This document shows positions 10,904 through 22,165 of a stretch of DNA of 64,000 nt, piece after piece (position 1 is the stretch's first letter; the number at the start of each line of letters is the position of its first letter). The notes beneath the pieces are model-generated. The model was not told the origin of the DNA. It saw only the letters and a list, made by a program, of their open reading frames with translations, and ran no database searches. Origin of the DNA: Nannobrachium achirus (lineage: Eukaryota > Chordata > Actinopteri > Myctophiformes > Myctophidae); assembly GCA_963921795.1 (NCBI GenBank), contig OY997658.1, forward strand, positions 30,986,589 through 31,050,588. The letters run 5' to 3'. The position numbers and the translations under genes are program-made.

Positions 10904-12685
10904 ATGGCCGGCCCTACCATTTCAACAGGGGTTTATCAGAAACTGCTTCAGAGGATCGCAGTGCTTGAAACGGAAATATTCCAATTAAAACAAACCCGAA
11001 GACTGGATAAACCACTCGCCTGGAATTCCCTTGGTGAAAAGCCAAAGATGAAAGAACGGACGACAGGCAGGACACCCTCCCAAAGTCGTCTTATCACCGA
11101 CGAATGGCCGGCATTACCCCGGCACAGCGCTGCTTCGACCCCCCTTCATAAATGGACTACTGCCAAGGGGAAAAACGCTGCTAAAAAGACACACAACGTC
11201 CAATCTCCACAAACACCAAGTGTGCAGCTGGCTAATAGATTCATGCCACTGGCCGAGGACCAAAGATGCCCCTCCGATGACAGGGGTAGCATCTCCCCTA
11301 GCTGGCTAACAGAACAGCTGCTAGAAGCCCCCCGAAGTCCCCCTGTTGACAGAGAGAACGTCCCACCCAGCAGGGTAAGAACCACCTCAGAGACTGATCC
11401 TGACATTTTGATTGTGGGCGATGCTGCTTTAAAAGGTGTCAAAAGCATAAGAAAGAGGAAGGCAAAAGTTATTTGTTTTCCCAAAGACACAATCTCTGAC
11501 ATGAATGACAGAATTCTGGATCTTGTCAACAAACACCAAACAGTGAAAACCCTGATCCTACATACTGGCACATGTGACACAGAAGAAAAACAGTCAGAAA
11601 TCTTAAAGGGGAATTTCAGGGCTCTATTCAACACATTGAGCTCCCTGAACAGCGACATAGAGCTATGCATCAGTGGTCCCCTACTGCCTATGAAAGGCAC
11701 AGGCGAGAATTTCAGCAGATTGTTCTCTCTGAGCAAATGGCTTTTAGCTGCATGCACTGACAAAAATGTGCATTTTATTGACAACTTCAGTTTTTTCTTC
11801 GATAGAAGACACCTCTTCGCAGATGCACGGCAACTAAATAAGCAAGGTGCAAAGTTGTTTATGCAGAATGTTTTCCATGCTCTGACCTTGGCCGGAACAC
11901 AACAATCCAAAACAACAGATTGTGATGAACAACTCCTATCTGCTACCCACGAAGAATCCATAACAAGAGATGGTGTTATGGTTACTGAATTGCCCCCCTC
12001 GGCCGAGGGGGGAACGGCCCTGGCGAACGGAGGAGATTTAAAAACAACAGTTACCATTGTCCCTGCCCTCCCTGACGAGGAACTGCATGTGGACGCCATC
12101 TCTGCCAAAGTGAATACAGAGATGGGGTTACTCAGGGAAATGTTTGAAGAGGAAAGTAATGAAGAAGAGTTTTGTGGATTCTCTGCTTCAGCCGTGGCTG
12201 GCCCGAACCGTGAGCAAAGTGAACTGGCAACTGACAACGGAGAGTTGACAGAAGAAGAAGAGGGAGCTGGCACAACCGAACAGAGTGAACTGGGAACAGA
12301 CAATGGAGAGTCAACAGCCATGGACTTAGCCATGACTGGCCCGAACCATGAGTCAACCAATGAGGAAGAACAGGCCCCATCACCCCAATCCTCCTCTTTC
12401 TCCCTATCTCCAATGCCTCTTCTAGAATTCACGAATGGAATGAATGAACTCATTAACACTGCGCTAAAAATGACCCCGGCCAGACGCCCGGTCAAAGGCC
12501 CGGCGCCACATCCACCACAGGCCAAACGCCCGGCTCCACAACCACCATCCTTGAAAACGACTGAAATTGACCCCGCCGTGCCCCAGAAATCTGTGGCCGG
12601 GGTGCTTTCGCCCCCACCCATCCCTCAACGACCACAACGACAGAAGACCCGGGCCTCCCAACTGGACAATACGTTTAGCCGTTGA
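10904..12685 (+). CDS. L2 LINE ORF1 protein, coiled coil plus degenerate esterase-like domain
   Basis: 593 codons from ATG 10904 to TGA 12683-12685. Residues about 10-30 (YQKLLQRIAVLETEIFQLKQ) form a heptad pattern suggesting a trimerising coiled coil. Residues about 165-330 resemble the SGNH-hydrolase (esterase) domain of CR1/L2 ORF1 proteins. The usual GDS block is GDA (172-174), the GTND block is GTCD (222-225), and the D-x-L-H block reads DARQL (307-311), so catalytic Ser and His are missing. The C-terminal half is acidic and has EEE repeats, then a proline-rich tail with K(R)PAP-PP repeats. ORF1 proteins bind and package LINE RNA. A long antisense open frame here is a shadow. Confidence 0.9.
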   Translation: MAGPTISTGVYQKLLQRIAVLETEIFQLKQTRRLDKPLAWNSLGEKPKMKERTTGRTPSQSRLITDEWPALPRHSAASTPLHKWTTAKGKNAAKKTHNVQSPQTPSVQLANRFMPLAEDQRCPSDDRGSISPSWLTEQLLEAPRSPPVDRENVPPSRVRTTSETDPDILIVGDAALKGVKSIRKRKAKVICFPKDTISDMNDRILDLVNKHQTVKTLILHTGTCDTEEKQSEILKGNFRALFNTLSSLNSDIELCISGPLLPMKGTGENFSRLFSLSKWLLAACTDKNVHFIDNFSFFFDRRHLFADARQLNKQGAKLFMQNVFHALTLAGTQQSKTTDCDEQLLSATHEESITRDGVMVTELPPSAEGGTALANGGDLKTTVTIVPALPDEELHVDAISAKVNTEMGLLREMFEEESNEEEFCGFSASAVAGPNREQSELATDNGELTEEEEGAGTTEQSELGTDNGESTAMDLAMTGPNHESTNEEEQAPSPQSSSFSLSPMPLLEFTNGMNELINTALKMTPARRPVKGPAPHPPQAKRPAPQPPSLKTTEIDPAVPQKSVAGVLSPPPIPQRPQRQKTRASQLDNTFSR

Positions 12686-15600
12686 TGTCAGCTGGGTCCG
12701 ATATTATACCCAGCAACTAACGTATCTGGACCCGAGGCTCCTCTAGGCGCTTTTATTAAGCAGGCTCACAACATTTCTACTGTAATTTCAAATAGAGTGT
12801 CCAGGACAAGCAGTGGCTCTGCTAATTTAGCTAATTTAACGTGCATTCCCTGTAGGGGCTATAGTACAGTAAAATGTCATAAAATAAACCTGGCACTTTT
12901 TAACATCAGGTCACTTTTAAACAAGCCATCCTCTGTAAATGATATAATCTGTGAAGAAAAATTAGATATCATTTTTTTAACAGAGACATGGCTGGGCTCA
13001 GATGGAGCTGTTGCACTAGGCGTTGCCTGTCCACCAAACTATCATTTTATTCAATCAGTGCGAGAAGGAAAAAGAGGCGGAGGCTTGGCATACATTTTCT
13101 CCGATATTTTTAAATTCAAGCCCCTGTATTTTGGAAGTTTTTCATCCTTTGAATATCAAGCTAACTTATTTGAGAGTAAATCCTCTGTTCTAATGATTAC
13201 GATATATCGCCCACCAAAATGTAGCAAATCCTTATTTCTTACAGAAATATCAGAACTTCTATCTATCTGTTCCACGGACTATGAGAGAACCCTTATTGCT
13301 GGCGATACAAATCTACATGTAGACATTGTTACAGATCTTATGGCTATGAGTTTTGTACAATTATTGCATTCCCTTGATTTTGTTCAGCATGTTACCGGGC
13401 CAACCCACAATCAAGGCCACACTCTTGATGTTGTGATCTCTAAAGGGCTAAATATTTCTATGGACAGAATCATCGCTAAGCCTGACCTATCAGACCATTA
13501 TTTACTGTGTTTTAATATGACTGTCTCCGATTTAGAAAGAAATAATAGAGAATATACTATAAAAAGGAGATTTTTCGGATCTTCTTCAGCAGAAGAGTTT
13601 GCTTGCCATTTTGCATGTTCACCCCCTCTTCCTGATATTAACTCAGTAAATGATATGGTTCACCGTTTTAATCTTAACTTAGAGTCAGCTCTGGATATAG
13701 TAGCTCCTATGAAAACTAAAAAGAAACTTAACTCCAAAGTGACACCCTGGATAAACGATCATATACGTTCACTCAAAAAACAATGCCGCAGAGCAGAGCG
13801 AGCTTGGAGAAAAAATAAACTAACTATCCACCTACAGATTTTTAAGTCTTCAACAGCCGCCTACAATAAAGCCATGCGTCTGGCTAGGCAGGCCTATTTT
13901 TCCGGAATTATTAATGACAATAAGAACAATGCTAGGGTCTTATTCTCTACCATTGAACGCCTTTTAAACCCTCCCCAGTCCTACAAGCAGTCACTACCTG
14001 CCTCTAAAGCAAAGTGTAATGAGTTTGCATCCTTCTTTGACAACAAAATTGAGAACATTCGAGCTGGTATTCTGAATAATACTGTCACAAATGCAAATGC
14101 GGTTAATGGTGCCATGTGTAAAAGTGTCGATAAATCTAGGGGGAGCCTAGTATCATTTTGTGCAATTGATGAAGAGGAACTTCGTAAAACCATATCGCAA
14201 ATGACATCATCTTCTTGCTCGCTGGATGCAATACCCACGCCGTTTCTCAAAGAGGTTGTAGACTGTGTTATTGAAGATATCCTAAAAATAGTAAATAGCT
14301 CTATACAATCAGGTGTCTTTCCAGACTCACTGAAAACGGCTGTAGTTAAACCCTTACTCAAGAAACCCAACCTTGACCCGTCCGTGCTGGGTAATTATAG
14401 ACCCATCTCTAATTTACCTTTTCTGGGCAAGGTCCTTGAAAAAATTATCTTTCATCAATTGGATGTGTTTCTGCAGAACAATAAGGTGCACAACAAATTC
14501 CAATCCGGCTTCAGGAAAGGACACAGCACAGAAACTGCACTTGTAAAAGTTATTAATGATCTTAGGGTGGCTGCTGACAACAAAGATGTGTCCGTTCTCC
14601 TACTGCTGGACCTAACGGCGGCTTTTGACACAATCGACCATACAATTCTAATACAACGTCTCGAACACTGGGTAGGACTGTCTGGGACAGCTCTGTCCTG
14701 GTTTTACTCTTACCTAACAGGCAGAAGCTACTTTGTTAATCTAGCTGACCTTGAGTCAAACAAACACAAGATCTGCTCTGGTATTCCACAGGGCTCAATT
14801 CTTGGACCTTTATTATTCTCCCTCTATATACTGCCGCTGGGAGAACTTATTTCCGCTCACGGTGTGAATTTCCATTTCTATGCTGATGACACCCAGTTGT
14901 ACCTTTCGGTGGCTCCGGATGACCCCTGTGCTCTAGACCCATTGCTGACGTGCGTGTCTAGCATAAAATGCTGGATGAGTGAGAACTTTCTCAAGCTAAA
15001 TGAGGATAAGACAGAAGTTCTCATAATTGGTTCTACTGCCCAAAGAGAATCAATAATAAGTAGACTTGGTAACCTGGCTAAAGAAAGTAACACCTCTGTA
15101 AAGAACCTGGGGGTGATCATTGATGCTGAATTAAATTTTAATACACACATTAATCATGTCACGAAGATTGCCTTCTTTCACCTTAGAAATATTGCACGAA
15201 TTAGAGCTTATCTGTCGCTGAACGATGCAAAAACGCTGATCCACGCTTTCGTTTTCTCTCGGCTGGATTACTGCAACGCACTTCTCTCTGGTCTGCCAAA
15301 GAAAACAACTGACAGACTACAACTTGTTCAAAATGCGGCAGCCAGAGTTTTAACTAAAACTAAGATAAGAGAACATATTACTCCAGTCTTAGCGTCGCTA
15401 CACTGGCTCCCGGTTGTTTTTAGGATTGATTTTAAAATACTTTTACTTGTTTATAAAGCTCTAAATGGTCTGGCACCTTCGTACCTCTATGACTGCCTGC
15501 ATAGATATGTTCCAACCCGCCCACTCAGGTCCTCTAGTGCAGACCTACTTGAGGCGCCAACAATGAAATATAAAAAATATGGTGAAGCAGCTTTCTGCTT

Positions 15601-15712
15601 CTACGGACCGACAGCTTGGAATAAACTCCCACTACACCTAAGACAGGCAGCCTCTGTGGATAGCTTTAAAGCACAGCTCAAGACCTATTTCTTTACTCTT
15701 GCTTTTAGCTAA
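12686..15712 (+). CDS. L2 LINE ORF2: APE endonuclease and reverse transcriptase
   Basis: Open from the codon after the ORF1 stop to TAA 15710-15712, in the same frame as ORF1. The APE endonuclease shows NIRSLLNK, TETWLGSD, GGGLAYIF, IYRPP, GDTNLHVD, HTLDVVIS and DLSDHYLL; catalytic Asn, Glu, Asp-x-Asn and Ser-Asp-His positions are present. The reverse transcriptase shows LKPNL-P NYRPISNLPFLGKVLEK, LLLLDLTAAFDTIDH, SGIPQGSILGP and the catalytic YADD at 14879-14890. The C-terminal domain (LHWLPVVFRIDFKILLLVYK, AFCFYGPTAWNKLPLHLR) is typical of L2. No in-frame ATG lies between the ORF1 stop and the endonuclease; a GTG at 12797 is the first start-like codon. The protein nicks target DNA and primes reverse transcription. 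Confidence 0.95.
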   Translation, partial: CQLGPILYPATNVSGPEAPLGAFIKQAHNISTVISNRVSRTSSGSANLANLTCIPCRGYSTVKCHKINLALFNIRSLLNKPSSVNDIICEEKLDIIFLTETWLGSDGAVALGVACPPNYHFIQSVREGKRGGGLAYIFSDIFKFKPLYFGSFSSFEYQANLFESKSSVLMITIYRPPKCSKSLFLTEISELLSICSTDYERTLIAGDTNLHVDIVTDLMAMSFVQLLHSLDFVQHVTGPTHNQGHTLDVVISKGLNISMDRIIAKPDLSDHYLLCFNMTVSDLERNNREYTIKRRFFGSSSAEEFACHFACSPPLPDINSVNDMVHRFNLNLESALDIVAPMKTKKKLNSKVTPWINDHIRSLKKQCRRAERAWRKNKLTIHLQIFKSSTAAYNKAMRLARQAYFSGIINDNKNNARVLFSTIERLLNPPQSYKQSLPASKAKCNEFASFFDNKIENIRAGILNNTVTNANAVNGAMCKSVDKSRGSLVSFCAIDEEELRKTISQMTSSSCSLDAIPTPFLKEVVDCVIEDILKIVNSSIQSGVFPDSLKTAVVKPLLKKPNLDPSVLGNYRPISNLPFLGKVLEKIIFHQLDVFLQNNKVHNKFQSGFRKGHSTETALVKVINDLRVAADNKDVSVLLLLDLTAAFDTIDHTILIQRLEHWVGLSGTALSWFYSYLTGRSYFVNLADLESNKHKICSGIPQGSILGPLLFSLYILPLGELISAHGVNFHFYADDTQLYLSVAPDDPCALDPLLTCVSSIKCWMSENFLKLNEDKTEVLIIGSTAQRESIISRLGNLAKESNTSVKNLGVIIDAELNFNTHINHVTKIAFFHLRNIARIRAYLSLNDAKTLIHAFVFSRLDYCNALLSGLPKKTTDRLQLVQNAAARVLTKTKIREHITPVLASLHWLPVVFRIDFKILLLVYKALNGLAPSYLYDCLHRYVPTRPLRSSSADLLEAPTMKYKKYGEAAFCFYGPTAWNKLPLHLRQAASVDSFKAQLKTYFFTLAFS

Positions 15713-15958
15713 ATTTTTAAATCCCTGTGCTGCTAATTGACGTCCGCACTGTTCTGAAATTGTTATTTCTCTGCTTAATTGTAATAATTTTAATTATTTA
15801 TTTTTATTCTGTATTTTTTATTTTATTTTACTGTTTCTCTGTTAAGCACTTGTGCTTCATTTTCTGCTCTGTAAAGCGCTTTGAGCTGCATTTCATGTCA
15901 TGAAAGGTGCTATACAAATAAAGTTTTATTATTATTATTATTATTATTTATTATTGCG
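15713..15958 (+). repeat. L2 LINE 3' UTR and (ATT)n tail
   Basis: AT-rich 3' UTR, then the conserved L2 terminal hairpin region (GCGCTTTGAGCTGCATTTCA) and a short ATT microsatellite where reverse transcription starts. Confidence 0.9.
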
Positions 15959-16024
15959 GCCACGTTGCATCATGGGATATGGAGTTTCTTAGGTCACCAG
16001 CGCCTGCCGGAGCAGGTGTACACC

Positions 16025-16044
16025 TGGTTACCATGGTAACCAGC
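16025..16044. repeat. perfect 20-bp palindrome
   Basis: CTGGTTACCATGGTAACCAG, followed at about 16045-16067 by a second inverted repeat (TAACCCGA / TCGGGTTA). Role unknown. Confidence 0.8.
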
Positions 16045-16157
16045 TAACCCGACCACAATCGGGTTAACTCAGCCGTGGTGGAGCACCGTTAACCAGAGTA
16101 CACACGGCTGTGGCCGGTTTAGGCAAAAGATGTGTTAATTTGACAGATTCTTTTAAG

Positions 16158-16646
16158 TTAAAGCTATACTGTGTAAGTTGCTCAACTAGTGGTCAGTAGC
16201 TCTATAGCAAACCGCGGTCGCGTCCGCGTCTTTCGGCCGTTTTTCGCCGCGGACCGGGCCTCACAACCCCGCGTCTGCCTCCACCTCGCCGAGATCTATC
16301 TTTAGAGGGGTCCCTGGTTCCTGTGCGTTCAGGCATTCCGGAGAAACGGACTCCTTCACCCGAGTATATGCTGTTGATTTGTTGAGGCAAGCTACTTCCT
16401 GAGTAGTCAGCAAGATGCGCTGTGATTCGCCGGCAGTGTATAACCCTCACTGTGATTGGCCGGTAGTGTATGATGACGTAATTTTTCCGCGAAAACCGGA
16501 CCCCGGCGAGGATCACAGAAAACATATAAAGAGAAGGCTTTAGAAGCTGAAAATAACGGAGTGGGTGTTCTAAAACTTTAGCGATTTAACAGTTAGGACA
16601 ATTTTAAGATTTGTTTTACAAAAAAAGTTACATGGTATAACTTTAA
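16158..16646 (-). mobile_element. non-autonomous DNA element, family D, copy 2
   Basis: Reverse-orientation relative of 2391-2888, with the same ends (TTAAAGCTATACTGTGTAAG and TGGTATAACTTTAA). It lies within the hAT-bounded unit downstream of the LINE. Confidence 0.75.
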
Positions 16647-16850
16647 GATGTAGTGAAAATAAGCAATCTACAGTACCAGCTCAATTCTTCACTAGTTTGA
16701 GTCCAGGGCAAATGTCTAATCTCTCTTTGGGTCTCGACCTGAAAGGGTTGAGAACCACTGTCCTAGACCACTCTTCCACATTGCTCTCCTCTGTGTGTCA
16801 GTCCGTGTGTGTGCATCATGTGCGTGTCTGTGTGGGCACGGCATACTCAC

Positions 16851-17058
16851 TCTCTGGTCTTGTGGTAGCTGCACCTCATCAGCGGGATCTTGATGACCTG
16901 GTCCCTGACTCCTACGTACAGCTCACTGCGGCTGTGCAGGATCAGCAGGCTCCTGATTGGCTGCCTCTTCCTGAGTGGGAACAACTCGATCTCCTCCAAC
17001 AGGCAGCTCCCCGCCGACCGGTTGAGAGGGGAGAGCACCTTCCTAATCGTACCGTAGT
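16851..17058 (-). CDS. sema5a: sema5a exon, end of Sema domain, 69 codons
   Basis: A 208-nt exon encoding (D)YGTIRKVLSPLNRSAGSC, LLEEIELFPLRKRQPIRSLL, ILHSRSELYVGVRDQVIKIP and LMRCSYHKTR. It matches the last Sema blade (YGTI-KV, EEIELFP, PI--L-I-HS---LYVG, V-IPL-RC). The first two bases (AC) complete the Asp codon and the last two (GA) join the A of the PSI exon to make Glu. The acceptor is CTCTCCTCTTAG and the donor is GTGAGT. The boundary of a 6.7-kb hAT-type unit carrying a LINE lies 90 nt past the donor in the downstream intron. Confidence 0.96.
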
Positions 17059-17159
17059 CTAAGAGGAGAGAGACAAAAAGTCCCCGGTCACACAGAGAAA
17101 GGATAATGGTTTAATTTGTCCAAAGGCAGAAGAAAAACATTCTCAAAAAGGGGAGGAGA

Positions 17160-17470
17160 AAGATTACAATTTACAATTTAGCAGACACTTTTAATCCAAA
17201 GCGATTTACAATAAGCAGGTAATACAGCAATATAATAAGCAAGCCAATATGTCAGTACATCAACAACAATACAACAAATGCATAGGAATATCAATCTAGA
17301 AAAACAATATCATAGGTAGACTACGCACCTTATCAGTACACATCTTTTTCTAAAACCTAAAAAATTCTATTTAGCTTCATGCGTGGTCATCGAGGGAAGG
17401 GGAGTCTTACAGTAGTGCTAAGTATGGGTTTAGGTGGAGTCTGAAGAGGTGAGTCTTCAGTCCAGAAGAA
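17160..17470. repeat. dispersed fish repeat-like sequence
   Basis: Contains ATTTAGCAGACACTTTTAAT then CCAAAGCGATTTACAATAAG, a phrase widespread in fish genomes, and GGTGAGTCTTCAGTCCAGAA. Class not assigned. Confidence 0.5.
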
Positions 17471-17698
17471 GCTAGGAAGTTGAGGAAGAAAGAGAGTCCG
17501 GGAGAGACAGCGCAGACAAAAATGGAGAGAGTAGGTAGGCAGATGCCAAAAAGGGAAGACGGGGAAATGCGTACCTCTGCGAGCTATTCTGAACCCTGTT
17601 TGAACCGCAAAGAAATGCTCCCTACTAGTCTAATACTGTGGCTGTGAAATAAGACTGTCAGGAAGACTGGTGGTTCACCAATTAAGACTACGATATCC

Positions 17699-19440
<1,742 letters not shown>

Positions 19441-19442
19441 TC

Positions 19443-19553
<111 letters not shown>

Positions 19554-19744
19554 TCAAAGCGTAGCTGTCCTTTCTATAACTTGTGTTTGGCAGTGTGCAT
19601 ATTCTACGTATGTGTTATTCATTACCGGCATGTCTTCTTTTGACAGACGACTGGTTGCAATTTCATGGTGTTTACAATCTCTTGGCGAGGGACTGAGTGT
19701 GAGTGATATGTGGTCTGATGAGTCTGCGTGTGTGTAGCTTGACT

Positions 19745-19915
<171 letters not shown>

Positions 19916-20049
19916 AATGTGGTGTGCATGTGTTGTGCATGTGCATGTGGCGTTATATGGTTTGTGTATGTTTGTGTGTGAGTCTCCAGTGCATATGGGA
20001 GACACATGGAGGTGCAGTAAAGAGCAATCACATTAGTGTCAGAGGACTT

Positions 20050-21213
20050 TAAAGTCTCCTCAGGGTTACAGATCTATTGATTTAATTTCCTTTCCTGACA
20101 CTGCTCTATTCCCTCCCTGTCCCCAGAGCACAGTTCAAGGACTTAAAAAGTCACATAGCGGCACATAGCGCACGCACACGTGCAAGCTTCAAAAAGGCCC
20201 ACATATATCCAAATTTCAACATTCTTTATGGTAGATTATTTTGGTGACACCAATGGTAACTATCGGTCCTCTTGTTTCTGTTTCGGCTTCTCTCTTCCAC
20301 ATTTGTCACGCATAATTTCCTGTGCATCACATCCTCTGCATATTTTCATATGAGGTGCGAGTGAATGGCTTTGGCTACAGAAACGTCAACTCGAAAAAAG
20401 TTTCAAATAATGTAGGATTATCACTGTGAACAAAAAATACATCCACAAAATGAATAACAGTCTGCATAATTTCCGGAAGATAAGCTGTCCATATATTGGA
20501 TCTATTGACAACTGGCTGACATAATAAAGAGAGAATAAAGAGAGAATCAAACATGCCTAATTGAATACCATTCTTGTTCATCAAATGCTTTTGAGAAGGT
20601 CTGTGTTCTGTGGGGGGAGGGAGGTCAAGCGGCTGGGCTAATGTGTGAATGTAATCTACAGTATAAGTATGACAGTTTTTTGTTTGTATGTTTGTTTGTT
20701 TGTTTTTAACATTGAGACCGTAAACCGGAAGCTGATGGTCCGTCCTCTATTTTGGCCCGTTGGCTTTCTGTGTAAACACGGCAGCTTACAGACGGAGAAC
20801 TTATGGATCAATTGAAAAAAAATAAAAGGATTTGAGAAGCTGATGGAATACGCGAACACACCATGCATAGCAGTGTTCGATCACGCACGATGGGAACTGG
20901 ATTAGCGGCCGCTTTAACAGGTAGGAGAAGCCAGCAGTGAAAGACAGAAAAAACTTTGGGCTCCTCGGCCGTTAACTACGAATGAGTTAATATGCTTTTT
21001 TGTATTTGTGTATTCTCGTTTCATTGTTCTTTTTTTATTTTTCTGTATAAACTTGCTTGTGATATTGTTACGTACAAACGTTTTTTTTTATAAGTCTGTT
21101 CAGTATTTCTTCAAATGTGTATGTTAAAATCTGAAAAGAAATAAAAAGTATTAATCCCCCAAAAATATACAAGAGTAGATAGTCATTTTGGTTGACACAC
21201 CGACAGTACGTAC
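20050..21213. other. intron sequence, no gene seen
   Basis: AT-rich intron before the donor of the 21214-21418 exon. Contains (GTTT)n at 20680-20705. No supported element. Confidence 0.55.
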
Positions 21214-21418
21214 CAGTAGCCAGGTATATGATGTGAAAGACCATGTCTTTGCCCTGCACCACGTCCACGGCCACGTGCGTGAAGCGGATGTTGTCCTCCA
21301 TGAAGTAGGGCACGGGCACCACGGGCTGGACCACCTCGTGCATGAGCAGGAACTTCTGGGCGTCCTGCAGGTTCCTCTCCGTCAGGTTGACGTAGGAGCC
21401 GTAGTCGATGGTGCCGCA
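21214..21418 (-). CDS. sema5a: sema5a exon, Sema domain, 68 codons plus 1 nt
   Basis: A 205-nt exon encoding CGTIDYGSYVNLTERNLQDA, QKFLLMHEVVQPVVPVPYFM, EDNIRFTHVAVDVVQGKDMV and FHIIYLAT. The NLTERNLQDAQKF segment is typical of SEMA5A rather than SEMA5B. The RFTHVAVDVVQ--D-V-HIIYLAT strand is a conserved Sema propeller blade. It starts in phase 0 and ends with the G of an Asp codon. The donor is GTACGT. The intron 17-40 nt upstream of the acceptor is repeated 338 nt further upstream, on the other side of a transposon fragment. Confidence 0.97.
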
Positions 21419-21434
21419 CTGTGAAGTGAAGGCA

Positions 21435-21796
21435 GATTTGGAAGGTAAAGAATGAAACCGAAAATGATTTAAAGCTTTGACTATTGAGAAACCGTGATTT
21501 ATTTTGCACGTCTTTGAATATATCTTTTTAAAAGCCAACATTTGAAACACAAAATATATTCCCTGGAACAACATATTTTGAGATGGGGGTCCGCAGCCAT
21601 ATACATGTAATTTTGGGGGGTCCTTGACATGAAAAAGTATGAAAAACCACTGATTTAGAAGAAGGATTTGGAAGACATTTATAGAATCGGGTCAAAAATA
21701 TTCAAAGACTTGCACAAAATGTTCATTCAAAAAGAGCAGATCTACAAGCTCGCAGCGCTGCACTCGGTACAGGATTTGGAAGGTAAAGAATGAAAC
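21435..21796 (-). mobile_element. family B fragment flanked by a 24-bp duplication
   Basis: Family B sequence (TTTTGAGATGGGGGTCCGCA, CATGAAAAAGTATG, half palindrome GCAGATCTACAAGCTCGCAG) lies between two identical 24-bp copies at 21435-21458 and 21773-21796. The proximal copy lies 17-40 nt upstream of the exon acceptor in the transcript. Confidence 0.75.
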
Positions 21797-21819
21797 AGGG
21801 ATCATCAAGGGGTACTGTT

Positions 21820-22165
21820 GTCCCCCCTCCCGGAAAGGGGGGGCCCCGCTGTGGGGGGCCCCCCCGTTGAACGGGACTCGGGAGCAGTCTACTTTGTGTA
21901 GGAAAGATTTGAGTGACTGTGAAAGAACTTTTTCCCAAGGTAAGATTAAGACATCATACTTTATATGAACCCTATTATATTAAGCCTAAACGGTTCTGCC
22001 GCCATGTAGAACGGTTTTTGAAAAAATGTTTTACTTTAAGAATGAATAATTTCCTGTGAAAAACCAGCATTTTTCGGCCCACGCTATGCGCTGGCAAAAA
22101 AAAACAGGGGGGGCCCACGTTGAGGGGGGGCCCACGTGGAGGGGGGGCCCAGGTCTTCGATCTTG
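21820..22165. repeat. G/C-run repeats GGGGGGGCCC
   Basis: Clusters of G7-CCC units at 21836-21875 and three CCACGT-spaced units at 22106-22150, in opposite orientation to each other and separated by AT-rich sequence. Probably the ends of an unclassified element. Confidence 0.5.

Larger units (their letters stand above)
10590..15958 (+). mobile_element. full-length L2-clade LINE retrotransposon
   Basis: Two long open frames (ORF1, ORF2) are followed by an L2-type 3' tail: TAAAGCGCTTTGAGCTGCAT, GTGCTATACAAATAAAGTTT, then (ATT)n ending near 15958. The 5' limit is uncertain; about 300 bp upstream of ORF1 is plausible leader. It lies antisense to the host gene. Both ORFs are intact, so the copy is young, but ORF1 lacks esterase residues. 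Confidence 0.92.
10052..16760. mobile_element. hAT-bounded unit containing a LINE
   Basis: Left end CACTGGTTCCCAAAC and right end GGGTTGAGAACCACTG are imperfect inverted repeats. The flanks are identical 8-bp duplications TCCTAGAC (10044-10051 and 16761-16768). The simplest reading is a hAT element later enlarged by insertion of the L2 LINE and of family D copy 2. No hAT transposase is visible. Confidence 0.65.

Noticed and set aside
11146-12621. 491-codon minus-strand open frame
   Set aside because: It lies exactly opposite LINE ORF1 and has low-complexity Ser/Pro composition with no domain. A compositional shadow.
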